Shown: positions 1 to 8,396, counted from the first letter of the stretch. The stretch: 26,207 nucleotides of DNA from Bacteroidales bacterium UBA5235 (GCA_002409145.1 DHUL01000090.1:132797-159003), one strand, 5' to 3'. Numbers and translations: made by a program. The notes: generated from the sequence alone by a model not told the origin.

Positions 1-2355
1 AATAAGGTTACTGTCCTTCCGGATATCAATGCCCTTTTTACTGCAGAGCCTGCAGAGGGCTGCCACCCTCATGATGTTGTATTCACAAACCTTTCCCGGG
101 GAGCCGGTTCGTATCTCTGGGACTTTGGTGACGGCACTTCATCGTCAGCTGCAAACCCGGTTCACACTTTCATAAACACAGGAGATGATGATGTTACCTA
201 TTATGTAAACCTGACTGCATATTCAGACGACTACAGGTGCATAGCGGTGTATTCATTACCCGTAACGGTACATCCAGCCATAAAGGCAGGCTTCACAATT
301 CCGGTTCAGCGCGGCTGCAGTCCTTTCACGGTAACCTTCAACAACAGCTCTGCCGGTGGTGATGAGTTTCACTGGAATTTTGGTGACGGAGCTGAAACAG
401 TCACATACAATACCGACCCGGTTTATCATCGTTTTACAAATGATGATTTCACCAATCCTGCGACATTTACGGTAGTTCTCACGGCATTTAATGCAGAGGG
501 ATGTTCCTCCGAATTTACCAGGCCCGTAATTGTTGAGCCGGCAATCGAAGCCGGCATTTCGCCTGACATTGACGAAGGATGTCATCCGTTGGGAGTAGAA
601 TTCACAAATATCTCTTCCGGTGGTTATACATACATGTGGGATTTCGGTGACGGCACTTCAAGCGATGCCTTGTCACCTTCTCATCTCTTCACTAATTTCA
701 CTGATACAATAGTGGTGAGGAAGGTGGTGCTCACGGCAGTTTCTGAACATAACTGCATAAGCACTGACACTGTGGATATTACCATTCATCCCATGCCGAA
801 AGCCCTGTTTGAGACTGACAAGGTGATTGACTGTCCGCCGGCAACCTTTATAATGACAAACTCCAGTCTGAATGCAGACCTGTACGAATGGGATTTTGGA
901 GATGGTTCAGCACTCTCCGCGGGCAAAAGCGATCCCGTTCAGCATGTCTTTGACAACCAGGGAGACCAGATAGCTGCCTACACTGTTCATCTCAGGGCAT
1001 CGACTCTGTACGGTTGCACTGATTCCACATTCCATACCATAAATGTCTACCCGGCAACCCGGGCAGCCTTCAGCATGAATAACGAAGGGTGCAGCCCGCT
1101 GACCGGCAGTTTCATAAATGAATCCGAGCTGGGTTATTCCTATTTGTGGGATTTCGGTGACGAGTCTATGACAACTGTAAAGGATCCCACGCATATCTTC
1201 TTTAATTTTTCAGACAGTGATACCACCTTTACTATCAGCCTTATTTCCAGCTCCAGGTACGGTTGTACGGATACGGCAACCGGTTATGTCAATGTATTTC
1301 CACAGCCTGTTGCTGAGTTTATAGCATTGCCCACCCACCAGGTCTTCCCTGATGCCACGGTCTCACTGACAAATGTTACAAACAACGGCCCGTGGACCTA
1401 TCTTTGGGAGATGGGAGATGGTCATTCGGTTGCCGGAGAATCACCTTCACCCTATACATATTCCTCCTGGGGCGAATTTGAAATAAGGCTTTATGTTTCT
1501 TCAGCCCGATGCTCTGACAGTATATCCCATAAAATCCGCATCTTCCCGGCTCCGCCGGTAGCATTATTTGATACAGTAATGCCAGGATGTGCACCGCTGA
1601 CTGTCAGTTTTGTAAATAATTCACTTTACGGCAATTCTTACCTCTGGGACTTTGATGACGGAACCACCTCGGCAGAATTTGAGCCTGTACATACTTACAA
1701 TGAGAGCGGGATATATAATGTTAAACTGACAGTTACCGGCGAAGGGGGGAGAGCTTACTATTACAGGCAGGTTGAAGTGTATCCAAATCCGGTTGTTGAT
1801 TTCAGGATCTCACCTGCACTTGTAATGCTCCCTGACCAGGTGATTCAGCTGTACAATCTGTCTGAGGGAGGAAACACATATCTCTGGGATTTCGGAGACG
1901 GAGTAACATCAACAGAAATTAATCCGTCTCATCTTTATACAGAGGTTGGTATTTATGACATTAAGCTCGATGTATGGACAGAGTACGGTTGTACGGCTCA
2001 GTTAATTAAACCCGATGCTGTCACAGTTGTCGGTAAGGGACTGATAGTTTTTCCCAACGCCTTTACGCCTGACAGGATGGGACCTAACGGAGGGGCTTAT
2101 GACCTTAACGAACCCGAAAAGAATAATATCTTTCATCCATATTGGGAAGGTGTTGACAGGTATCACCTGGAGATCTTCAACCGCTGGGGTACTCTGATTT
2201 ATGAGAGTGATGATGTTATGACAGGCTGGGACGGATACTACCAGGGAAGGCTATGCCAGCAGGGAGTGTATGTCTGGAAATGTACCGGCACTTTCACGAA
2301 CGGAGAACAATTCAGCCTTGTGGGGGATGTAACACTCCTTTACGGTCCGCAGTAA
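1..2355 (+). CDS. PKD-repeat surface/secreted protein with T9SS type B C-terminal domain (5' partial)
   Basis: The reading frame is open from base 1, so the N-terminus lies outside the window and the ATG at 247 is internal. The visible 784 residues hold eight PKD-type repeats. Their core motifs (WDFGDG and variants WNFGDG, WEMGDG, WDFDDG) start at codons 40, 125, 213, 297, 383, 469, 549 and 629, a spacing of 80-88 residues. Most repeats open with a Cys-x-Pro strand followed by F-x-N. Codons about 680-784 (FPNAFTPD, then FNRWG, GWDG and GVYVW) match the gliding-motility-associated C-terminal domain (CHU_C family). In Bacteroidota this domain is the type B signal for type IX secretion. The protein is therefore probably secreted or surface-displayed, with the PKD array as an adhesive or spacer stalk. 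Any catalytic or binding domain would be upstream of the window. The family call is firm; the ligand is unknown. Confidence 0.93.
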   Translation, partial: NKVTVLPDINALFTAEPAEGCHPHDVVFTNLSRGAGSYLWDFGDGTSSSAANPVHTFINTGDDDVTYYVNLTAYSDDYRCIAVYSLPVTVHPAIKAGFTIPVQRGCSPFTVTFNNSSAGGDEFHWNFGDGAETVTYNTDPVYHRFTNDDFTNPATFTVVLTAFNAEGCSSEFTRPVIVEPAIEAGISPDIDEGCHPLGVEFTNISSGGYTYMWDFGDGTSSDALSPSHLFTNFTDTIVVRKVVLTAVSEHNCISTDTVDITIHPMPKALFETDKVIDCPPATFIMTNSSLNADLYEWDFGDGSALSAGKSDPVQHVFDNQGDQIAAYTVHLRASTLYGCTDSTFHTINVYPATRAAFSMNNEGCSPLTGSFINESELGYSYLWDFGDESMTTVKDPTHIFFNFSDSDTTFTISLISSSRYGCTDTATGYVNVFPQPVAEFIALPTHQVFPDATVSLTNVTNNGPWTYLWEMGDGHSVAGESPSPYTYSSWGEFEIRLYVSSARCSDSISHKIRIFPAPPVALFDTVMPGCAPLTVSFVNNSLYGNSYLWDFDDGTTSAEFEPVHTYNESGIYNVKLTVTGEGGRAYYYRQVEVYPNPVVDFRISPALVMLPDQVIQLYNLSEGGNTYLWDFGDGVTSTEINPSHLYTEVGIYDIKLDVWTEYGCTAQLIKPDAVTVVGKGLIVFPNAFTPDRMGPNGGAYDLNEPEKNNIFHPYWEGVDRYHLEIFNRWGTLIYESDDVMTGWDGYYQGRLCQQGVYVWKCTGTFTNGEQFSLVGDVTLLYGPQ

Positions 2356-2378
2356 CTACCTGCAGCTTCTGCGGGTCA

Positions 2379-2774
2379 CTATCTTCCCGATACATCTGTT
2401 GTGAAGCTGACCTCCTTCCCGTATACAGTCAAATTGCCACTGATGGCATATGCCCTGACAAAGTAAGTTGTGCCAGGAAGAAGGTTTATTATATGGCTTG
2501 AATATGATCCCACTCCTATTGTTACGGTAAAAACCGTACGTTCATCTGAAATTGTCGGGGTTCCGGACTGAGAGTAGCAATGGCCGTAGCTTTTAATCCC
2601 GTCACCGAGGCTGAGGATATGCCCTGCAATGTCGGCCGTCGTGGCTCTGACGGCTGTTATTTCCCCTGTTTCCACCTCTGCATATCCGCCTGTGCATGAG
2701 TTCAGGAAAAGGCTCAGGGCTGCCAGCAGGAGAAGATTATTGGGAAAGTTTCTGATCATTTTTTCAATGTTCAT
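2379..2774 (-). CDS. Small lipoprotein with FN3-like domain
   Basis: 131 residues. A hydrophobic stretch ends in a lipobox (LFLNSC, Cys at residue 27), so lipid anchoring in the envelope is expected. The rest is one fibronectin-III-like beta domain of a kind common in Bacteroidetes surface proteins: an ATTADIAGHI strand, a YGHCYSQSGTPT segment and the closing LPGTTYFVRAYA / YGKEVSFTT motif. There is no catalytic motif. An internal ATG at residue 6 could be the true start; the ATG at 2774 is used because the signal sequence is complete from either. The gene converges on the PKD gene with 23 bp between stop codons, and may be the last gene of the minus-strand run or a separate unit (267 bp from its upstream neighbour). 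Such domains usually occur as repeats in larger proteins, so a single-domain lipoprotein is slightly unusual. Confidence 0.72.
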   Translation of the reverse strand: MNIEKMIRNFPNNLLLLAALSLFLNSCTGGYAEVETGEITAVRATTADIAGHILSLGDGIKSYGHCYSQSGTPTISDERTVFTVTIGVGSYSSHIINLLPGTTYFVRAYAISGNLTVYGKEVSFTTDVSGR

Positions 2775-3041
2775 TTACAGTACTTTCCATATAAATACTG
2801 TTTATGTATGGAAGTCTGTTATATATCATTATCTATAACGCAGAAATACCCTGTTTTATGTTATAATAGCCACCATCAGGATCAAAGCAGTAGTGGTAAT
2901 ATCTTTCTGACACCGGTGCCGATGACTGCAGGTCAAGCCTTTAGAGCCGGTGCATTACAGGGTGGATAAAAAGTGAAACAGAATGTATCGCTGCATGGTA
3001 GAGAGGATTGGTCAGCAGCGAAAGGGTCTCCTTCCTGGCAA
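2775..3041. other. Intergenic region without a gene
   Basis: A 267 bp AT-rich spacer between two minus-strand genes. It should contain the promoter of the FN3-like lipoprotein and the end of the upstream transcript. I found no perfect TAnnTTTG box in the minus direction. A 7-bp inverted repeat (TCGCTGC at 2988-2994, GCAGCGA at 3015-3021, 20-nt loop) lies just downstream of the upstream gene, but without a clear T-run it is not a convincing terminator. The short plus-strand frames here show no recognisable features. Confidence 0.5.
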
Positions 3042-3719
3042 CTATTTTTTCACATATATAAGCTCATGAATCGATGCGATCTTGCCTTTCTTGTCATAGT
3101 TTTCGGAGCGTACGATTCCGATACCTGGTGCATACCACTCCACAGTATGACCTTCGGTTTTGATGAAAGCCATCTTTGAAAATGTGTTATATGAAACCTT
3201 GATACAGTCAAAGGTTCCTGCCGGGGTGATGATCTGCTCGAGAGCATCAACCTTCCTGTTGGTAAAATCAGAAGTCATGGTAACGGGTATCGGGCCTGTC
3301 ATCTCCAGTGTGAATGAGGCATTCTTTAATTGCTGGCCAGGAGCCATAACGGCCGGTAATTCCATATCAGTTGAGGTGATTTTAAATTCACCCAGCTCGG
3401 TAAGATTCATTGAGCCCAGAAAGCTTTTCATGTCAATGAAGAAATTATCGCCGTCACACCAGACTGCATAGTCAAAAGTAATTGTAGTGTCTTCATGGGT
3501 ATCAAAGACTGAAGCCCTGATCGAAAGCTTCAGATTGCCGTTTTCTGTCTTCCGGCCTGTTACCAGCAGTTCAGAGGAACCCTCCTGTTTTCCTGGCTTT
3601 GAATAGTAGTTATACCCTACCCTGGTACCGACCTCAGAGGGGAAGTAAAAGACGCAATCCTGAGCAGTCAGTGTACCGGTCGCCAGGAAGAGGGCCGCAT
3701 AGGCTAAAAACCTTTTCAT
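3042..3719 (-). CDS. Secreted TapB/DUF3108-like protein
   Basis: About 225 residues from the ATG at 3719; an ATG two codons earlier (3725) is equally possible. It opens with a clean signal peptide (MKRFLAYAALFLATGTLTAQ). The mature part begins with CVFYFPSEVGTRVGY, has a beta-rich body with WCDGDNFFIDMKSFL, and ends with a GTFDCIKV strand and the VEWYAPGIGIVRSE motif. This layout fits the DUF3108-like/TapB family of Bacteroidetes periplasmic or outer-membrane-associated beta proteins, whose function is unknown to me. It follows the helical secreted protein with a gap of about 75 bp and could be the third gene of an envelope operon with it and the OmpA-family gene. The family assignment rests on remembered sequence patterns and is moderately sure. 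Confidence 0.75.
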   Translation of the reverse strand: MKRFLAYAALFLATGTLTAQDCVFYFPSEVGTRVGYNYYSKPGKQEGSSELLVTGRKTENGNLKLSIRASVFDTHEDTTITFDYAVWCDGDNFFIDMKSFLGSMNLTELGEFKITSTDMELPAVMAPGQQLKNASFTLEMTGPIPVTMTSDFTNRKVDALEQIITPAGTFDCIKVSYNTFSKMAFIKTEGHTVEWYAPGIGIVRSENYDKKGKIASIHELIYVKK

Positions 3720-3793
3720 AATCATATTCGTGATGTTTTGGTGTTAATAATCACTTAGTAAATTAATAAAATCCACCGGATACATCCGCTAGC

Positions 3794-4531
3794 TCAGCTC
3801 ATGTCAATTGCTCCCGAATCCGGAGCATCATCAAATACCAGCCTCAGCTCCTCGGCAAATTTCATAATGTGTTCCAACCATGCACCATACCTGGTTCTGA
3901 ATTCAAATGATTCATATTGGATCCTGTTCACTTCATCCTTAATTTCATTTTGCCTTACAAATGTGGGCATATATTCATACAGAAACCCCCTGTAAGCATT
4001 AAGATAATCTCTCCTGATGTGAGCCATCTCTTCGCACCGGTCCATTTCCATTGCCCGGATCCTTTCCTTCAGCTCAGCTGTGTTTCTGCCGGCGGTCTGA
4101 GCCTCTGTGTATTCTCTGGTAAGCTCATTGAAAGGTTCGTCGTACTTAATTATCAGATTGACCTTTGCATCACGATAGACCGTCCATATTTTTAAGAATG
4201 AGACGTTCACTTTTTGCTGAAGCTCCTGCATCTTTTCATTCAATGACCGGCCTCTCGCAGCTGCCGGACCATCGGGATCAGCCATCGCCATGTTAAACTT
4301 CCCGTTGGCCACCGCGTCTTCCCAATCATTATTTTCCTGCAGCAGCACTCCCTTCATACGGTCAATGAGCGGGTTCAGGCTGTCAGACCATTTCGCAATC
4401 GCTTCGGGTGTTTGTATACATATATTTTCAGGGAGGGGAGAAAGCCATTTCAGGTACTCCTCCGGGGTGTTCTGGGCTATCAGTCCGCACAGTGGGAGCA
4501 ACAGGATCAGCAGGAAGCAGGTAGTTCTCAT
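3794..4531 (-). CDS. Secreted helical protein of unknown function
   Basis: 245 residues. The N-terminus is a signal peptide (MRTTCFLLILLLPLCGLIAQ), so export to the periplasm is likely. The rest is polar and almost entirely helix-forming, rich in Glu, Arg and Lys, with heptad-like stretches around residues 95-200 (NEKMQELQQKVN, RNTAELKERIRAME, RQNEIKDEVNRI) that suggest a coiled-coil or helical-bundle scaffold. No enzymatic motif is visible and I do not recognise the family. It starts 23 bp after the stop of the OmpA-family gene, so the two are probably co-transcribed. A structural or peptidoglycan-associated role beside that partner is an inference from position only. Confidence 0.78.
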   Translation of the reverse strand: MRTTCFLLILLLPLCGLIAQNTPEEYLKWLSPLPENICIQTPEAIAKWSDSLNPLIDRMKGVLLQENNDWEDAVANGKFNMAMADPDGPAAARGRSLNEKMQELQQKVNVSFLKIWTVYRDAKVNLIIKYDEPFNELTREYTEAQTAGRNTAELKERIRAMEMDRCEEMAHIRRDYLNAYRGFLYEYMPTFVRQNEIKDEVNRIQYESFEFRTRYGAWLEHIMKFAEELRLVFDDAPDSGAIDMS

Positions 4532-4554
4532 GGTTGTCAGATATTGGTTCCGGG

Positions 4555-5871
4555 TTACAGCTTAATAAACTCAACCCTGCGGTTCATCGCTTTGTTGGCG
4601 GGGGTGTCATTTGAGGCAACCGGCCTGGTTTCACCGGCGCCTTCGGTTTGCATGCGTGATGCATCAATGCCGAATTTTGAAGTCAGTTCATTTCTGACCG
4701 ACTCAGCACGGCGTTTCGAGAGGTTAAGGTTAAGGGCATCATCACCGTCGCTGTCTGTATGACCCACAATTTTTACCTTCACGGAAGGATTTTCCTTGAG
4801 CACTGTTGCAATATCATTCAGCGTTCCGTATGACTCGGGTTTGATATCGGCCTTGTTGACATCGAACGTGATGCCATATGTTGTCAGTCTCCCTTCAGTG
4901 ATCAGCTTGCTGCGGGTGTCAGGGGCAGCAGTGGTAATTTTGATATTGGTGACCATTGGCCAGGAAGCCCTGTCCCAGCCTGAGAACAGGAGCTTATTGA
5001 ATTTTGTATGGGCATAAATGTTTGTCGGTACATCAAGCACCTTTGCCCCCTGGTGATATATCCTGGCCCTTCGCTTCTGGATCCATATAATAACATGGTT
5101 GACCTGTTCGGTAATCACCGGATTCTTTGAAGCCTGACCGTTTATCCAGTCTCCCTCAGGTTCGTTGGTATATCCCTTTGTTTCCCATCCTTCACTTCCA
5201 AGGATAATGTGGAAGCCGCTTTTCCCGGGGTAAAGATCGTCATTGATCTCTTTCGGGTTTTCCGGGTTCTCCTCAAATAGTGTGAATACAATTCCGTGAC
5301 GGTATTCTTCGTCAGGGATGATATCGAACTCAACTATGAAGTTATCTGGAAATGCCACTGTCTTTGAGTAACAATATACGGCATCTTCTCCGTTTATATG
5401 GAGCCATTTTCCGGGAGCGATATTAACGGTTTTGACCTCACCGCTGCCGTTGGAGGTCCACAGTGCCGGGAAATCGCCAACGGCGTCCTGGCTAAAGTCC
5501 TCGAAGTAGAGTATCCTGTCACCGGGAACAAAGTCGTACTGGGTGTAGCTTTCAACTTTCTGCTTCTGCGGTTTTGCCGGCTGCTTCTCTTTGTCTTCCT
5601 GTTCTACGGCATCAGCCCCGGTTTCAGAGTCATTTTCCTCGGCCTCTTCCTCATCGCCACTGTCTCCCTTTTTCTTTTTGAAGAGGCTGCCTATACCCTC
5701 TTCTATCTTGTTGAATCCCTCATCCACTCCCTGCTCTATCCTGTTGTTTATCCTGTTGGTACCCTGCTCCTTTAAGACCTCCTTTGGCTTGACTATCTGG
5801 GCATTGACAGCCTGGTTCAATAACAGCATGGACATTATCACAAGTATTGTGAAAAACACTCTGATCTTCAT
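4555..5871 (-). CDS. OmpA-family envelope protein with jelly-roll-like domain
   Basis: 438 residues from the ATG at 5871. The frame extends to 5952, but the signal peptide (MKIRVFFTILVIMSMLLLNQ, cleavage after VNA) starts at 5871. Domains in order: residues 25-62 are helical; 63-105 form a very acidic/Lys-rich linker with a KKKK cluster; about 120-315 form a beta domain opening with LYFEDFSQDAVGDFP and containing FDIIPDEEYRHGIVF, like LamG/DUF1080 jelly-rolls; 331-438 is an OmpA C-terminal domain. The OmpA part has the entry strand TYGITFDVNKADIKP, the peptidoglycan-binding GHTDSDG...NLSKRRAESV (Asp373, Arg388) and the closing NRRVEF. The protein probably anchors to peptidoglycan from the outer-membrane side, while the beta domain could bind a glycan. 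It lies 97 bp downstream of the AraC-type gene and leads into two small secreted proteins. Confidence 0.88.
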   Translation of the reverse strand: MKIRVFFTILVIMSMLLLNQAVNAQIVKPKEVLKEQGTNRINNRIEQGVDEGFNKIEEGIGSLFKKKKGDSGDEEEAEENDSETGADAVEQEDKEKQPAKPQKQKVESYTQYDFVPGDRILYFEDFSQDAVGDFPALWTSNGSGEVKTVNIAPGKWLHINGEDAVYCYSKTVAFPDNFIVEFDIIPDEEYRHGIVFTLFEENPENPKEINDDLYPGKSGFHIILGSEGWETKGYTNEPEGDWINGQASKNPVITEQVNHVIIWIQKRRARIYHQGAKVLDVPTNIYAHTKFNKLLFSGWDRASWPMVTNIKITTAAPDTRSKLITEGRLTTYGITFDVNKADIKPESYGTLNDIATVLKENPSVKVKIVGHTDSDGDDALNLNLSKRRAESVRNELTSKFGIDASRMQTEGAGETRPVASNDTPANKAMNRRVEFIKL

Positions 5872-5968
5872 AATTCCGGTTTTAGTGAAAATAATAACCC
5901 TAAAACAGGGAATAATTCTACAGGTGGGATAGTAAAAAACCGACATATACATGTCTGACCTGCCGGGA

Positions 5969-6766
5969 TCACTTGCCGCTGAAGATTCTCGCCATGCTGA
6001 GGTTTCTCCTGAAAAAAGCCCTGGGTGTTTCTCCGGTTATTGATTTGAAGTCCTTTATCATATGGGTCTGATCGAAATAACTGCCCAGGAAGACCATATC
6101 CTGGTAATCTATATTTCCGCCTTTTGAGGTTGTCTCCCATAGAAAATTGATTCTGATGAGGCGAATTAGCATTTTCGGCGTTGCCCCGAGCCGGTCACGG
6201 AATCTCCTCTGGAGTGTCCGTTCACTGACCTGAAGCTCATCAGTGATGTCATGAAGAGTGGTATTGATTCCTTTCCTTATTATAAGGTCATAGCTCCTGT
6301 CAGTCTCGTCAGGAATGTACCGGTGGCGCCAGTTGCTGCTGATGAAGGAGGAAAATATGTCCATCCTTGCAGCGTCTGACCCGCCGTGACTCATCTCCTG
6401 CCAGACAGGTGAAAGAAGCTTTTCAGGTGCCGGAACCCAGATATCTTTACGGGGAGCAAGGCTTATACCGAGAAAACGTGAAAGTACTGTCGGCCTGCAG
6501 GTGATGATCATGGAATCAATCCCCCCTGGCAGACAGATTGAGTTGGCCGTAGGTGTGAGGGGCGCAATAAAGACCGGAGGAAGTGTCTGGTCTATGGGGG
6601 AGACCATCCTTGGCCGGTTCCGGAAATGAAACACTATTGACACATCCTCACGCGGCACAAACTTGTCTGTAAGAGCCTCTTTGCCGTTGTAAGTTATGAA
6701 TTCAAACTGTTTTATCAGCCAGGACAGCTTCTCTTCCGGCCGGTAATACCTCGCCTCAGGCAACAT
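5969..6766 (-). CDS. AraC-family transcriptional regulator
   Basis: 265 residues. The C-terminal third is a two-helix-turn-helix AraC/XylS DNA-binding domain. The first helix-turn-helix lies at about 168-200 (LHDITDELQVSERTLQRRF) and the second at about 215-255, with the characteristic YFDQTHMIKDFKSITGETP. The N-terminal 150 residues are beta-rich with no cysteine cluster, like DUF6597-type sensor domains in other AraC regulators; the ligand is unknown. The start codon lies 38 bp after the stop of the aldo/keto reductase, so reductase and regulator are probably one transcript. The regulator may control that operon or the envelope genes downstream. The second-helix signature makes the family call firm; the target genes are inference. 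Confidence 0.93.
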   Translation of the reverse strand: MLPEARYYRPEEKLSWLIKQFEFITYNGKEALTDKFVPREDVSIVFHFRNRPRMVSPIDQTLPPVFIAPLTPTANSICLPGGIDSMIITCRPTVLSRFLGISLAPRKDIWVPAPEKLLSPVWQEMSHGGSDAARMDIFSSFISSNWRHRYIPDETDRSYDLIIRKGINTTLHDITDELQVSERTLQRRFRDRLGATPKMLIRLIRINFLWETTSKGGNIDYQDMVFLGSYFDQTHMIKDFKSITGETPRAFFRRNLSMARIFSGK

Positions 6767-6804
6767 TGTTCAGAATGGTTCAATAGTTGCCGGCAATTTA
6801 GAGA

Positions 6805-7611
6805 TTATTTCAGACTGTCAAGCCTGCGAATGTCATCATCCTGTATTTCGAAGTTGATATCGAAATTCTGGCGGATATATTCAGGATGAACTGATTTGGG
6901 GAGTGGTAGTGCCCCTTTTTGCAGTACGTACCTGACCGAAATCTGTGCCACGCTTTTGCCGTATTTTTCTGCGATGCGCGCTATCTCCGGATCGTTGAGG
7001 ATCTTGCCTGTGGCCAAAGGTGAATATCCTTCGATCAGGATATTGTTCCTTTGGCAGAATTCCGTGATCTCCTCCTGTTGATGGCCGATGTGCAGTTTTA
7101 TCTGGTTGACCATGGGTCTGATATGGCATTTACCCAGGATTGATTCAATATCCCTGACGTTGAAATTGGATATACCGATTGACCGTGTCTTGCCGCTTTC
7201 ATAAAACTCTTCCATTGCCTTCCATACCCCGATGTTCTCCTTAGTATAATCAGCGCCGATCTCTGACCAGGGCCACGGGGCATGGATCAGATAAAGATCA
7301 ATGTAATCCAGGCCGATGTTTTTCATTGTCAGTGAAGCATGCCTGACAGCCTTTTCATAGCTTTTTATCTCTGCAGGCAGTTTTGAAGTAACAAATATCT
7401 CGCTGCGGGGGATGCCCGAGTCAAGAACTGCCTTGCCCACGCTGGCCTCGTTGCCGTATGCCTGGGCAGTGTCAATGTGACGGTAGCCTGCTTTAAGGGC
7501 TTCTCTTACTGAGTTGTATGTAACTTCACCTGAAGGAATCTGCCAGGTCCCGAATCCAATCGCCGGAATTGTAACGCCATTCGCAATCTTAAAAAAATCT
7601 GTTTTATTCAT
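6805..7611 (-). CDS. Aldo/keto reductase
   Basis: 268 residues, a cytosolic NAD(P)H-dependent (alpha/beta)8 oxidoreductase that reduces aldehydes or ketones to alcohols. The AKR motifs are all present: the GFGTWQIP opening, YRHIDTAQAYGNE (Asp47, Tyr52), Lys77 in VTSKLP and His110 in YLIHAPWP, which complete the catalytic tetrad. IGISNF, the Asn-Gln of MVNQIKLH, and the cofactor loop LPKSVHPEYIRQN also fit. The order resembles prokaryotic AKR5-type enzymes (2,5-diketo-gluconate reductase-like). The protein ends at DDIRRLDSLK, slightly short, without the usual C-terminal loop that sets substrate preference. A perfect -7 promoter box lies 21 nt upstream. Its substrate cannot be deduced; the regulator downstream suggests an inducible carbonyl-handling operon. 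Confidence 0.95.
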   Translation of the reverse strand: MNKTDFFKIANGVTIPAIGFGTWQIPSGEVTYNSVREALKAGYRHIDTAQAYGNEASVGKAVLDSGIPRSEIFVTSKLPAEIKSYEKAVRHASLTMKNIGLDYIDLYLIHAPWPWSEIGADYTKENIGVWKAMEEFYESGKTRSIGISNFNVRDIESILGKCHIRPMVNQIKLHIGHQQEEITEFCQRNNILIEGYSPLATGKILNDPEIARIAEKYGKSVAQISVRYVLQKGALPLPKSVHPEYIRQNFDINFEIQDDDIRRLDSLK

Positions 7612-7935
7612 TTGAGTTAATTATATGATCACAAAAATAAACAGAGGACCGGCTCTTTTGTTCCCGGCAGGTTTGCTGTCAGCACATGGTCAGGACGGCA
7701 GGCCGGTTCAGCACGGCACTATTACCGGCAGGTAAACTGGTGAGACTGATGTTGCAGCTGTAAACGGGGAGCCCCTGACCGCCCCGGGAATAATTACTTC
7801 GGCGGAAATACCCGGTAAACCTTTCTTCAGATGATCATGAAGATCATTATTCAGGTTGAAGAACTTATTTTTTGCACGAGGTAATTTTCCCGGTCCTCCG
7901 AAAATAGTAAATTCACCGATCAAACAATAATTACT
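7612..7935. other. Gene-free divergent spacer between aldo/keto reductase and fucU
   Basis: 324 bp with no credible gene. A minus-strand frame running through it from fucU is antisense and shows no protein features. It holds the reductase -7 box (7632-7639), two copies of CCGGCAGGT (near 7664 and 7724), and a small nested dyad ATGATC-ATGAA-GATCAT at 7831-7847 that could be an operator. For fucU, only an imperfect -7-like TATTTTTTG (7866-7874) is seen, well upstream of the gene. Confidence 0.45.
7632..7639 (-). promoter_or_regulatory. -7 promoter box for the aldo/keto reductase operon
   Basis: Minus strand reads TATTTTTG, a perfect match to the Bacteroidota -7 consensus TAnnTTTG. Its last base lies 21 nt from the A of the ATG at 7611, implying a leader of roughly 15 nt. 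No TTG (-33) is seen at the expected distance. Confidence 0.55.
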
Positions 7936-8367
7936 ATGCTTAAAGGTATTTCTCCACTTCTCTCGCCTCGGTTGCTTGAGGTTATGGCCTTGATGGGTCA
8001 TGGTGATGAGCTTGTCCTGGCAGACGCCCACTTCCCCGGCGAAAGCATCGGGAAGAGGGTGGTAAGGGCAGACGGATTGCTCATTGCTGACCTGCTTGAG
8101 GCAATTATGCCGCTCTTTGAACTTGACAGTTATGTTCCACATCCTTTGATTATGATGGAACCTGTTCCCGGTGATGAGGCTGACCCGCTGGTTGAGGCTT
8201 CATATATGAACCGGATCAGAAAAGAAGCTCCGTCAGTTCCTCCGGTCAAACGTCTTGACCGATTCGCCTTCTATGAGCGTGCTTCAAAGGCATTTGCAGT
8301 GGTTATGACCGGGGAGGCGGCAAAATACGGGAACATTATACTCATCAAGGGAGTAACGCCCATATAG
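7936..8367 (+). CDS. fucU: L-fucose mutarotase (RbsD/FucU family)
   Basis: 143 residues, the usual family length. It interconverts alpha- and beta-L-fucose, feeding L-fucose isomerase in the cytosol. It resembles E. coli FucU along its whole length: the MLKGISPLLSP start, MGHGDELVLADAHFP (His22, Asp30, His32), VRADGLL, PLFELDSYV, and the C-terminal RFAFYERASKAFAVV and GEAAKYGNIIL segments that carry the conserved Tyr and Asn. No fucose isomerase, fuculokinase, aldolase or permease lies beside it, so it stands alone between a reductase operon and the SusCD locus. It could serve a fucose pathway encoded elsewhere, or a related pyranose. Its stop lies 4 nt before a hairpin terminator shared with the convergent susD. 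Confidence 0.95.
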   Translation: MLKGISPLLSPRLLEVMALMGHGDELVLADAHFPGESIGKRVVRADGLLIADLLEAIMPLFELDSYVPHPLIMMEPVPGDEADPLVEASYMNRIRKEAPSVPPVKRLDRFAFYERASKAFAVVMTGEAAKYGNIILIKGVTPI

Positions 8368-8396
8368 AAAAAGCCCCGGAACAACATCCCGGGGCT
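8368..8396 (-). terminator. Intrinsic terminator after susD (also under fucU)
   Basis: Perfect 8-bp inverted repeat AGCCCCGG (8372-8379) and CCGGGGCT (8389-8396) with a 9-nt loop. In the minus direction the stem is followed by TTTT, the pattern of a Rho-independent terminator ending the sigma-FecR-SusC-SusD direction, 57 bp past the susD stop. The same stem directly follows fucU on the plus strand but lacks a T-run there. Confidence 0.8.

Noticed and set aside
2344..2377. CCGCAG/CTGCGG dyad at the convergent end of the PKD and lipoprotein genes as a terminator
   Set aside because: Only 6 bp pair well across a 16-nt loop, it overlaps the end of the PKD coding region, and there is no T-run on either side.
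2988..3021. TCGCTGC/GCAGCGA inverted repeat as a terminator
   Set aside because: The stem is only 7 bp, the loop is 20 nt and no convincing T-run follows in the minus direction.
5398..5932. Plus-strand open frames rich in Leu, Phe and Ser opposite the OmpA-family gene
   Set aside because: They are antisense to the charged linker and signal-peptide region; their hydrophobic or Ser-rich look is the mirror of Lys/Glu codons.
7708..8142. Minus-strand open frame of 144 codons across the spacer and the start of fucU
   Set aside because: It overlaps fucU, a strongly recognised gene, and its product shows no domain, signal or compositional pattern of a real protein.
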